Shown one piece after another: positions 1-4,941 of a stretch of DNA of 9,244 bases. The translations under genes and the position numbers were made by a program. The notes under the pieces are model-generated. The model did no database searches. It was not told the DNA's origin and saw nothing but the letters and a program-made list of their open reading frames with translations. This DNA is from an uncultured Clostridia bacterium. GTDB lineage: Bacteria; Bacillota; Clostridia; Christensenellales; Aristaeellaceae. The DNA lies in contig CAMMGP010000028.1 of NCBI GenBank assembly GCA_946496415.1, positions 1 to 9,244 of the forward strand. The letters run 5' to 3'. Position 1 is the first letter of the stretch. Each line of letters begins with the position of its first letter.

Positions 1-602
1 TCCAGCACGCGCTGGCCGTCCGGGCCGGACATGTAGACGCCGGCCACGCGGCCATCCTCCACCAAGAGGCCCTCGGCGGTGGTGCGCTCGCGGAACTCGA
101 AGCCGGGGCGCTTGCTGAGGGTGACGTACATGTCGCGCAGCACGTCGAAGGCGTGCTCCGTGCCCAAATGGCGCACCGGGCAGGGGATGAGCTGTATGTT
201 GTAGCGCGAGCACTCATACATGATCTCGTCCACCTTGGGATCGTTGAGGCCGTGGACGAGCGTGGGCGCGCCGTGCTTGAGATAAATGGAATCGGCGTAG
301 GCGATGAGGTCGCGCACCTCCTGCCGGGGCAGGTAATCGACGATGTGGCCGCCCACTTCCTCGGAGAGGGAGAGTTTGCCATCGGAGAACGCGCCCGCGC
401 CGGCCCAGCCGCTCATGATGTTGCAGGGGTCGCAGTGGACGCAGCGGTGCAGCTTGCGCGCCGGGCAGGCGCGACGGTCGATGTGCAGGCCGGAGTCGAT
501 GAGCAGAAGCCTGGCCTCGGGCATTTTTTCCGTCAACTCCAGAGCGGTGAAGATGCCCGCCGGGCCGGCGCCGACGACGATCACGTCATAGATGTGCGAC
601 AT
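1..602 (-). CDS. FAD-dependent dehydrogenase, COG2509 family (partial, C-terminus outside window)
   Basis: The first 200 residues are present and the gene runs off the left edge. The start is fixed by an AAGGAGG ribosome site at 609-615, six bases before the ATG. Seen: an N-terminal dinucleotide-binding fold with GAGPAG at residues 11-16, an acidic residue closing strand 2 (D36), then a cysteine-rich stretch (C46, C54, C57, C60) leading directly into GWAGAGAFSDGKL (residues 65-77). That combination is the hallmark of the uncharacterised FAD-dependent dehydrogenases of COG2509, which bind FAD and presumably oxidise or reduce an unknown substrate in the cytoplasm. The cysteine spacing C-x7-C-x2-C-x2-C could hold a metal or be redox active; this is inference. 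The gene is monocistronic at its 5' end, with its own promoter at 692-720. Family assignment is fairly sure; the reaction is unknown. Confidence 0.85.
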   Translation of the reverse strand, partial: MSHIYDVIVVGAGPAGIFTALELTEKMPEARLLLIDSGLHIDRRACPARKLHRCVHCDPCNIMSGWAGAGAFSDGKLSLSEEVGGHIVDYLPRQEVRDLIAYADSIYLKHGAPTLVHGLNDPKVDEIMYECSRYNIQLIPCPVRHLGTEHAFDVLRDMYVTLSKRPGFEFRERTTAEGLLVEDGRVAGVYMSGPDGQRVL

Positions 603-627
603 GGTGAACCTCCTTCGCGGCATAGCA

Positions 628-666
628 AAGCGCCATTCCCGGCCGACAGCGGCGGGGATGGCCCTT
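628..666 (-). promoter_or_regulatory. Stable hairpin in the leader of the COG2509 gene
   Basis: Between the promoter (692-720) and the ribosome site (609-615) lies a nearly continuous stem. AAG 628-630 pairs with CTT 664-666, GCCAT 632-636 with ATGGC 658-662, CCCG 638-641 with CGGG 653-656, and CCG 643-645 with CGG 650-652 around a four-base loop. Only single mismatches and one bulge interrupt it. No U-run follows on the minus strand, so it is not an intrinsic terminator. It would form in the roughly 80-nt 5' untranslated region of the mRNA. A role in stability or regulation is inference. Confidence 0.5.
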
Positions 667-691
667 CAGTGTACTTCGTTAGACCTTGGAG

Positions 692-720
692 ATTATACCA
701 GACGGGAATGGGAAAGTCAA
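692..720 (-). promoter_or_regulatory. Housekeeping promoter for the COG2509 gene
   Basis: On the minus strand, TTGACT (720-715) is followed after exactly 17 bases by TATAAT (697-692), with a TG one base ahead of the -10 hexamer (extended -10). Transcription would start near 685 and give a leader of about 80 nt. The hepT gene ends at 752, only about 30 bases upstream, and no terminator is visible between them, so read-through from hepT is also possible. Confidence 0.8.
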
Positions 721-751
721 GGGCGGCGGGGAAATTTTGCGCAATGGGCGT

Positions 752-1114
752 TCAACCTTCGTCGTTTGCCCCGGACGCCAGTATCTTCCGGCAGTTTTCC
801 CGCAATTCGGGAATATCCTCCCGGATCGTCTGCCAGGTGATGCGCGCGCTGACGTTTCCGTAGGCATGGGCAAAGAGGTTGCGCGTCGCCCGAATGCTGC
901 GCCACGGGATATTGGGATGGGCGGCGGTCAGTTCCCCGCTCAGCTTCCCCACCAGTTCGCCGATCTGCAAAATGCACATGCAGCAGGCGTTGCGATAAAC
1001 ATGGTCCGCGCAATAGGTTTCAAAGTCCGCGCCAAAGCGCGCCACCGTCTGTTCGATCTGCTGGCAATAGTCCCCGATCCTTTGCAGAATGGCTTTATCC
1101 CTGTCCTTCAGCAT
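752..1114 (-). CDS. hepT: HepT-type HEPN ribonuclease toxin
   Basis: A 120-residue, mostly helical protein of the HepT (formerly DUF86) family. Seen: the HEPN catalytic motif R-x4-H as RNLFAH (R78, H83), followed by A-Y85, giving the full RX4HXY signature, and an IGELVGKL stretch near residues 51-58 typical of the family. Known: HepT toxins are HEPN RNases that cleave cellular RNA; in characterised systems the partner MntA inactivates them by adding AMP units to the tyrosine of RX4HXY, and that tyrosine is conserved here. The start at 1114 is chosen because GAGGTG at 1122-1127 sits seven bases upstream. A longer frame to 1162 would add 16 unsupported residues and extend the overlap. The gene overlaps mntA by 20 bases (1095-1114), consistent with coupled translation. 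There is an unusual cysteine cluster (C45, C46, C48). All key residues are intact, so the toxin is probably functional. Confidence 0.9.
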   Translation of the reverse strand: MLKDRDKAILQRIGDYCQQIEQTVARFGADFETYCADHVYRNACCMCILQIGELVGKLSGELTAAHPNIPWRSIRATRNLFAHAYGNVSARITWQTIREDIPELRENCRKILASGANDEG

Positions 1115-1409
1115 ACAAAAGCACCTCGTCGCGTGCGATGGCGCGCAGAAAGTCCCGGTCATCGATATCCGAGGTGACGACGTCCACGGGGATGTTCAGC
1201 CTCTCCTCCAGCGTCTGCCGGAAGTCCGCCAGCGCAAAAAGCGAGCGGATGGCTCCCGCCTCGATGCGCAGATCGAGGTCGCTTTCGCCGCTTGCCTGTC
1301 CGCGGCCATAGGAGCCAAAGGCATAGACGCTGCGCACGCCAAAATCCTTCGCCACGGGCGCGACCAGCGCGCGCAGTTGTTCCAGATCGTAAAGCCGTGC
1401 CACGTGCAT
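1095..1409 (-). CDS. mntA: MntA-type minimal nucleotidyltransferase antitoxin
   Basis: A 104-residue protein with the DNA polymerase beta-like nucleotidyltransferase core: GSYGRG (residues 32-37), SDLDL (43-47, metal-binding D44 and D46) and a third acidic residue D76 in IPVDVV. These are the GSx10DxD...D residues needed for catalysis, so it should be active. Known: MntA antitoxins transfer AMP from ATP to their cognate HepT and block its RNase activity. It is the first gene of the pair and is followed directly by hepT. The start is ambiguous. ATG at 1409 has GGGAGG (1412-1417) only two bases away, whereas an in-frame GTG at 1403-1401 has the ideal eight-base spacing, so a 102-residue product is likely. 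The pair is driven by the promoter at 1431-1459. Confidence 0.9.
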   Translation of the reverse strand: MHVARLYDLEQLRALVAPVAKDFGVRSVYAFGSYGRGQASGESDLDLRIEAGAIRSLFALADFRQTLEERLNIPVDVVTSDIDDRDFLRAIARDEVLLYAEGQG

Positions 1410-1423
1410 CGCCTCCCATCTCT

Positions 1424-1459
1424 ATTATACATTATACGCGATGGCGCGGCCTTTGGCAA
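1424..1459 (-). promoter_or_regulatory. Promoter of the mntA-hepT operon
   Basis: On the minus strand TTGCCA (1459-1454) is followed after 17 bases by TATAAT (1436-1431), and a second TATAAT lies immediately downstream (1429-1424). The first pair is near-consensus for the vegetative sigma factor. The repeated TATAAT, seven bases out of phase, could be a second start or part of an operator; TA operons are often autoregulated, but no operator can be proven here. With the -10 at 1431-1436 the leader is only about 15-20 nt. Confidence 0.8.
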
Positions 1460-1464
1460 CCGCC

Positions 1465-1493
1465 GTCTTTTGCCTCCCCCGCGCGCATACAAT
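1465..1493 (+). promoter_or_regulatory. Sigma-E-like promoter of yabP
   Basis: CATACAAT at 1486-1493 matches the mother-cell sigma-E -10 consensus (CATACANT). Fourteen bases upstream, GTCTTTT (1465-1471) is a partial match to the sigma-E -35 element. Known: in Bacillus subtilis yabP and yabQ are transcribed by sigma-E. The site lies back to back with the mntA-hepT promoter and ends about 22 bases before the yabP start. The -10 is convincing, the -35 weak. Confidence 0.6.
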
Positions 1494-1515
1494 GGACGCG
1501 AGAGGGGGCTTTCGC

Positions 1516-1788
1516 ATGCAGCAGCCGACCGCCGTGCGCCACACCGTCAACCTCACCGGGCGCGAGCGCGCCGTCATCACCGGCGTTTCCGACGTGGACT
1601 GCTTCAACGAGCAGCTGGTGGTGCTTTTGACCGACGCCGGGCAGATGACCGTCACCGGCGCGGGCCTGCACGTGGAGAATCTCGACCTCAAAAACGGCCA
1701 GCTCGTGATCGAGGGCGAGATCGCCGCCATCGAATACAGCGGCAAAATCCGCCGCGAGGGCGGCGTATTTTCCCGGATCTTCCGCTAG
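1516..1788 (+). CDS. yabP: Sporulation protein YabP
   Basis: A 90-residue protein. Seen: H9 and the NLTGRERAVITGVSDV stretch (12-27), then a beta-rich pattern with TDAGQMTVTGAGLHVENLDL (39-58) and LVIEGEIAAIEYSG (63-76). This is the full-length YabP/YqfC-family profile at the family's usual size. Known: YabP is a mother-cell protein made early in engulfment under sigma-E and is associated with YabQ; its biochemical role is unclear. The ATG at 1516 is preceded by AGAGGGGG (1501-1508). An in-frame ATG at 1441 lies upstream of the promoter and has no ribosome site. yabQ follows after 15 bases, so the two form an operon. Confidence is high given both the sequence pattern and the yabQ-divIC context. 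Confidence 0.93.
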   Translation: MQQPTAVRHTVNLTGRERAVITGVSDVDCFNEQLVVLLTDAGQMTVTGAGLHVENLDLKNGQLVIEGEIAAIEYSGKIRREGGVFSRIFR

Positions 1789-1803
1789 ATGGGAGGAAGG
1801 ACC

Positions 1804-2172
1804 ATGCTCTTTGCCACCGTCGGTCAGTGGAAGGTGTTCCTCGCCATGATGGTCGCCGGCTTGCTGGCAGGCGGCGTTTACGATCTGCTGGCGGCGTTGC
1901 GGCATCTGTTGCGCGCGGGGCCGCTGATCTCCCTCGCCGCCGATCTCGCCTTCGGGCTGCTCAGCGCGCTTTTGCTCGGGGGCATGCTCACCTTTGCCTG
2001 CTATGGCGAGGCGCGCTTTTTTCCCTTCCTCGGCGCGGGCGCGGGAATGCTGCTCTACGCGCTGGGGCCGCATCGCCTCTTTTGCACGCTTTGCCGTCAA
2101 ATTGTGCGCAAAATTCGACAGGCGCTGCGCCGTATCGCCAAATTTCGTCTTGTTAAAGTCATTTTTCGTTAA
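1804..2172 (+). CDS. yabQ: Spore cortex biosynthesis membrane protein YabQ
   Basis: A 122-residue integral membrane protein. Hydrophobic segments lie at about residues 10-33, 42-66 and 73-90, followed by a basic C-terminal tail (about 98-122). The pattern GVYDLLAALRHLL (24-36) and then D-LAFGLL...YGEARFFPFLGAGAG...Y is the YabQ family profile. Known: YabQ localises to the membranes around the forespore and is needed for cortex formation. GGGAGGAAGG at 1791-1800 provides the ribosome site for ATG 1804; an earlier ATG at 1789 falls on the yabP stop and would place the ribosome site inside the gene. It is co-transcribed with yabP and followed by divIC after 59 bases. Confidence 0.88.
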   Translation: MLFATVGQWKVFLAMMVAGLLAGGVYDLLAALRHLLRAGPLISLAADLAFGLLSALLLGGMLTFACYGEARFFPFLGAGAGMLLYALGPHRLFCTLCRQIVRKIRQALRRIAKFRLVKVIFR

Positions 2173-2231
2173 AGGAAAGCGCTCTCCCCCGTCGAATCAT
2201 TAACAATATGTTCGGATGAGGAGGGCGTTGC

Positions 2232-2519
2232 ATGATGCGCAGAAAGATCCACGCGCGGCCGCGTTTTTGGCTGTTGCTCTCCCTGACGGCGGCGCTGGTG
2301 TTTTCCGTCAGCCTGCTGGTGACGCACAGTCGCCTGGACGCCGCCAGCGCGCAGGTGTCGGCGCTGACTGAGCAACGCGACCAGCTGGTGCGCGAGATCG
2401 GCGAACTGCAGGAAGAGATCGACTTTGTGCAGACAGACGCCTATGTGGAGCGCGCCGCCCGCGACGAACTGGGCCTGATCATGCCCGGCGAAGTGCGCTA
2501 CGTCAACGCCGCTTCGTAG
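2232..2519 (+). CDS. divIC: Septum formation initiator, DivIC/FtsB family
   Basis: A 95-residue bitopic membrane protein. A short basic cytoplasmic N-terminus (MMRRKIHARPR) is followed by one transmembrane helix (about 12-31), a coiled coil rich in E, Q and L heptads (about 34-66), and the conserved tail FVQTDAYVERAARDELGLIMPGEVRY (about 65-90). Known: DivIC/FtsB binds FtsL and the DivIB/FtsQ protein in the divisome and regulates septal peptidoglycan synthesis. AGGAGG at 2219-2224 is seven bases from ATG 2232. The position directly after yabQ is the order found in Bacillus. No convincing separate promoter is visible in the 59-base gap, although vegetative expression must exist. The gene is followed by an intrinsic terminator. 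Confidence 0.9.
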   Translation: MMRRKIHARPRFWLLLSLTAALVFSVSLLVTHSRLDAASAQVSALTEQRDQLVREIGELQEEIDFVQTDAYVERAARDELGLIMPGEVRYVNAAS

Positions 2520-2534
2520 ATATGCAAAGACAGG

Positions 2535-2565
2535 GCCGCCCGGCAATAGCGTCGGGCGGCTTTTT
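2535..2565 (+). terminator. Intrinsic terminator of yabP-yabQ-divIC
   Basis: A perfect 8-bp stem, GCCGCCCG (2535-2542) with CGGGCGGC (2553-2560), a 10-base loop and TTTTT (2561-2565) on the plus strand. It lies between convergent divIC and the cupin gene. On the minus strand the tail is weaker (CCCTGTCTTT), so it may also serve the cupin transcript. Confidence 0.9.
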
Positions 2566-2572
2566 GCGTCGC

Positions 2573-3007
2573 TTACAGACTGTTGTACTCCTCGTCCGTT
2601 ACCGGCTCGAGCCATTCGTTGGAGGCGTCCTCGCCGGGCACGTCGAAGGCGATGTGGGCAAACCAACTGTCCTTCTTTGCGCCGTGCCAGTGCTTGACGC
2701 CGGCAGGGATGTAGACGACCGCGCCGGGCGCGAGGCTCTGCGCCGCCTTGCCCGCTTCCTGATACCAGCCCTCGCCCGCGGTGCAGATGAGCATCTGCCC
2801 GCCGCCCCTGCCGGCGTGATGGATGTGCCAGTTGTTGCGGCAACCGGGTTCAAAGGTGACGTTGCTCATGGCGATGGGGCACTCCCCCGCCTTTGTCAGC
2901 GGGTTCAGGAAGGAATGGCCGGCGAAATAGCGCGCGTAGGCGTCGTTGGGCTGACCCTTGCCGAAGATATTGGCCGCTGCGAACTGCTTTTCGTCCGTGT
3001 ATTTCAT
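2573..3007 (-). CDS. Single-domain cupin, hydroxynitrile-lyase-like
   Basis: A 144-residue cupin barrel. Metal ligands are visible as H61, H63 (HIH), Q71 and H106 (GVKHWHGA): a two-His/Gln/His set with Gln in place of the usual Glu. The segments VTFEPG (50-55), TAGEGW (76-81), the KHWHGA motif and the C-terminal PVTDEEY (135-141) match the bacterial manganese cupins related to Granulicella hydroxynitrile lyase and to carboxymuconolactone-decarboxylase-linked cupins. The true substrate cannot be read from sequence; a cytoplasmic metalloenzyme acting on a small carbonyl or cyanohydrin-like compound is possible. AGGAGG sits seven bases before the ATG. The gene is second in an operon, 17 bases after the aldo/keto reductase. 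A residue 30-50 extension (RYFAGHSFLNPLTKAG) is usual for the family. Confidence 0.85.
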   Translation of the reverse strand: MKYTDEKQFAAANIFGKGQPNDAYARYFAGHSFLNPLTKAGECPIAMSNVTFEPGCRNNWHIHHAGRGGGQMLICTAGEGWYQEAGKAAQSLAPGAVVYIPAGVKHWHGAKKDSWFAHIAFDVPGEDASNEWLEPVTDEEYNSL

Positions 3008-3024
3008 GGAAAATCCTCCTGCGT

Positions 3025-3876
3025 TCAGTCGTGTATCTTCCAGCCGTTGAGGAAGCGCGCCGTCTCGGCGCTGCCGTGGTCAATGATCTCGCTGCGACCG
3101 AGGTCAAGGGCGGCGATGGCGGCCATGTCCCCGTCGGTGAGGGCAAAATCCCAAATGGCGAAATTCTCCGCCATGCGCTCCCTGTGCGTGGATTTGGGAA
3201 TGATCACCACGCCGCGCTGCGCGTTCCAGCGCAGCGCCACCTGCGCGGCGGTCTTGCCGTACTTTTCTCCGATCTTTGCCAGCACCGGGTGGGTGAAGAT
3301 GCCGTGCCTGCCCTCCGCCAGCGGGCCCCACGCCTCCGCCTGCACGCCGAGAGCCTTCATGTTCTCAATAGCCCCGCCCTGCGCGAAGAAGGGGTGCAGT
3401 TCCACCTGATCGACCATGGGCGCGACGCGCGCGTTGAGACAAAGGTCGGTGAGACGATCCGGATAGAAGTTGCACACGCCAATGGCGCGGGCGCGGCCAG
3501 CCTCGTAGAGCTCCTCCATCGCCCGCCAGGCGGCGTAGTAATCGTTCATCGGCTGGTGGATGAGGTAGAGGTCTACGTAGTCAAGGCCCAGTTTGTCCAG
3601 CGAGGTCTGGAACGCGGCCCTGGCGCTCTCATAGCCGGCGTCCTGTATCCACAACTTGGTGGTGACGAACAACTCCTCGCGGGGAATGCCGCTTTTGCGG
3701 ATGGCCGCGCCCACGGCCTCCTCATTGAAGTAGGCGGCAGCGGTGTCGATGAGGCGATAGCCCACCTCCAGCGCCTCGCTGACCGCGCGCTCGCACACAG
3801 CGGCTTCCGGCACCTGAAAAACGCCGAAACCCTCCAAGGGCATCTTCACGCCGTTGCGCAGAGTGACATATTCCAT
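3025..3876 (-). CDS. Aldo/keto reductase (AKR superfamily)
   Basis: 283 residues, full length for a single-domain NADPH-dependent (beta/alpha)8 barrel. Seen: signature GYRLIDTAAAYFNEEAVG (39-56) and the catalytic tetrad D44, Y49, K74 (in TKLW) and H107 (in YLIHQP). The cofactor-binding tail IPKSTHRERMAEN contains the usual K, S and R residues. It probably reduces aldehydes or ketones to alcohols in the cytoplasm; subtype resembles the bacterial AKR5-type 2,5-diketogluconate/methylglyoxal reductases. ATG 3876 is chosen because AAGGAGG (3885-3891) is eight bases upstream; a start at 3906 would put the ribosome site inside the gene. It is the first gene of an operon with the cupin and divergent from lysR, which probably controls it. 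No convincing minus-strand -35/-10 pair is visible. Confidence 0.93.
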   Translation of the reverse strand: MEYVTLRNGVKMPLEGFGVFQVPEAAVCERAVSEALEVGYRLIDTAAAYFNEEAVGAAIRKSGIPREELFVTTKLWIQDAGYESARAAFQTSLDKLGLDYVDLYLIHQPMNDYYAAWRAMEELYEAGRARAIGVCNFYPDRLTDLCLNARVAPMVDQVELHPFFAQGGAIENMKALGVQAEAWGPLAEGRHGIFTHPVLAKIGEKYGKTAAQVALRWNAQRGVVIIPKSTHRERMAENFAIWDFALTDGDMAAIAALDLGRSEIIDHGSAETARFLNGWKIHD

Positions 3877-3897
3877 GTTTCTTTCCTCCTTTTCGCG

Positions 3898-3927
3898 TTT
3901 ACGCAAAGCATTTCCTTATGCTATAAT
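3898..3927 (+). promoter_or_regulatory. Probable lysR promoter
   Basis: TTTACG (3898-3903) and a perfect TATAAT (3922-3927) are separated by 18 bases on the plus strand. Transcription from here would give a leader of about 105 nt before lysR. The -10 overlaps the TTATGCT half-site at 3916-3922, so a protein bound there would block polymerase; this fits negative autoregulation typical of LysR regulators. The -35 matches only four of six positions. Confidence 0.45.
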
Positions 3928-4022
3928 GGTGGGGAATGGTTTCCCTTCTCCCAGAGGATAGCGCATTTTAGGCGCTTTGTACACTACACGTTTTTTATGG
4001 AGCATAAATAAACGCTTATGCT
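3907..4022. promoter_or_regulatory. Candidate LysR operator region with repeated dyads
   Basis: The divergent intergenic region holds two related inverted repeats: AGCAT (3907-3911) with ATGCT (3918-3922), and AGCATAA (4001-4007) with TTATGCT (4016-4022). The TTATGCT half-site recurs exactly 100 bases apart (3916 and 4016). Two further small dyads lie between them, GGGAA/TTCCC (3932-3945) and AGCGC/GCGCT (3960-3976). LysR-type proteins bind such dyads between divergent genes as tetramers with DNA bending. Which dyad is the real site is inference. Confidence 0.5.
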
Positions 4023-4038
4023 GAAAGGAGGCGCGCGC

Positions 4039-4905
4039 ATGGATATATACGCGCTGGAAGCCTTCAAGGTGATCGCCGAAACCGGCTCGTTGACGCGGGC
4101 GGCGGAACGGCTTCACGTTTCGCAGCCGGCGATGAGCGCGGCGCTGAAAAAGTTCGAGGCCGAACTGGGCGCGCCGCTGTTCGACCGCGAGGCCAACCGC
4201 ATCCGCCTCAACGCCGCTGGCGAAGCGGCGCTGGAGCGCGTGAACGCCATCCTCCGCGCGGTGGAAAAACTGCGCGAGGACGTGCGCCGCGCAGCGGGAC
4301 AGGGGCAGACGCTCTCTATCGCCTTTTGCGATCCGGGCGTGCGCTGGTTCAGCGCCCCGCGCTTTGCCGTGGCGCGGCCGGACATAGACGTGCGCGACGA
4401 CCTCTACGAGGGCGACGAGGCCGCGCGCCTGCTGAAGGAACGCGTCTACGACCTGATGGTCACGCCCGCACCGCTCGCGGACGACCGCATCCTCAGCCGG
4501 CCCTTTTTGCGCGACCGCGTGTTCCTCTCCGTGCCGGAGGACAATCCTCTGGCGCAAAAGCGCAGCCTCTCCTTGCGCGACATCCCCGCCCAACCGTTCC
4601 TCTACCCACAGATCGGCGGCTACTTCCTGACACGAATGGAGCAGATTATCGCTGGGGAGGGTCTGCCCATCACACTGGTGAAGAACAACTACAACGTCAC
4701 CCAGCACCTCATCCGCACCACCAACTTCCTCGCCGCCATCTCCACGCTCTCCAGCGACCTGCGCAACGACGGGGAGCACCGCGTGCGCATTCCCCTGACC
4801 GACCCGGAATTGAATGTGCTCTACTACCTCTCCTTCCTCAAAGCCGAGCGGGAGAAAGTCCGGCCCTTTTTGCAGTGGGCGAAGGCGTGCGAAGCGCCTG
4901 AATAA
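4039..4905 (+). CDS. LysR-family transcriptional regulator
   Basis: 288 residues, the usual LysR length. Seen: an N-terminal winged helix-turn-helix, with FKVIAETGSLTRAAERLHVSQPAMSAALKKFE (about 9-40) and the conserved LGAPLFDR (43-50), a linker helix (about 60-85), and a periplasmic-binding-protein-like effector domain (about 90-285) with the SVPEDNPLA element (164-172). Start at 4039: AAAGGAGG (4024-4031) is seven bases upstream; an in-frame ATG at 4018 lies before the ribosome site. It is divergent from the AKR-cupin operon, the classical arrangement for a LysR protein and its target, so it probably senses the substrate or product of that pair. The inducer is unknown. It ends in a bidirectional terminator. 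Confidence 0.93.
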   Translation: MDIYALEAFKVIAETGSLTRAAERLHVSQPAMSAALKKFEAELGAPLFDREANRIRLNAAGEAALERVNAILRAVEKLREDVRRAAGQGQTLSIAFCDPGVRWFSAPRFAVARPDIDVRDDLYEGDEAARLLKERVYDLMVTPAPLADDRILSRPFLRDRVFLSVPEDNPLAQKRSLSLRDIPAQPFLYPQIGGYFLTRMEQIIAGEGLPITLVKNNYNVTQHLIRTTNFLAAISTLSSDLRNDGEHRVRIPLTDPELNVLYYLSFLKAEREKVRPFLQWAKACEAPE

Positions 4906-4939
4906 AAAAAGCCCCCGCAGGCGCGGGGAACTTTTCTTT
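4904..4939. terminator. Bidirectional intrinsic terminator between lysR and yoaK
   Basis: CCCCGC (4913-4918) pairs with GCGGGG (4923-4928) around an AGGC tetraloop. On the minus strand the stem is followed by seven T residues (complement of 4910-4904), a strong terminator for the yoaK-family gene. On the plus strand a weaker CTTTTCTTT tail serves lysR. It overlaps the last bases of lysR. Confidence 0.85.
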
Positions 4940-4941
4940 CA

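Noticed and set aside
2114..2120. TTCGACA, an exact match to a Spo0A box, within yabQ
   Set aside because: A seven-base motif is expected about once by chance in a window of this size, and it lies in coding sequence far from any start.
1089..2156. A 355-codon plus-strand frame over mntA, yabP and yabQ
   Set aside because: Arginine/alanine-rich low-complexity translation in the wrong frame; the real genes have conserved profiles.
2173..2231. A separate promoter for divIC in the yabQ-divIC gap
   Set aside because: AT-rich bases such as TAACAATAT exist, but no -35 at proper spacing could be matched.
3877..4000. A minus-strand promoter for the AKR-cupin operon
   Set aside because: Candidate -10 boxes (TAAAAT near 3966-3971, TATAGC near 3920-3925) have no acceptable -35; the operon may need an activator, but no site can be assigned.
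2893..4011. A 372-codon open frame on the plus strand across the cupin/AKR genes and the promoter region
   Set aside because: It is antisense to two proteins with clear catalytic residues and ribosome sites, and runs through the intergenic operator region.
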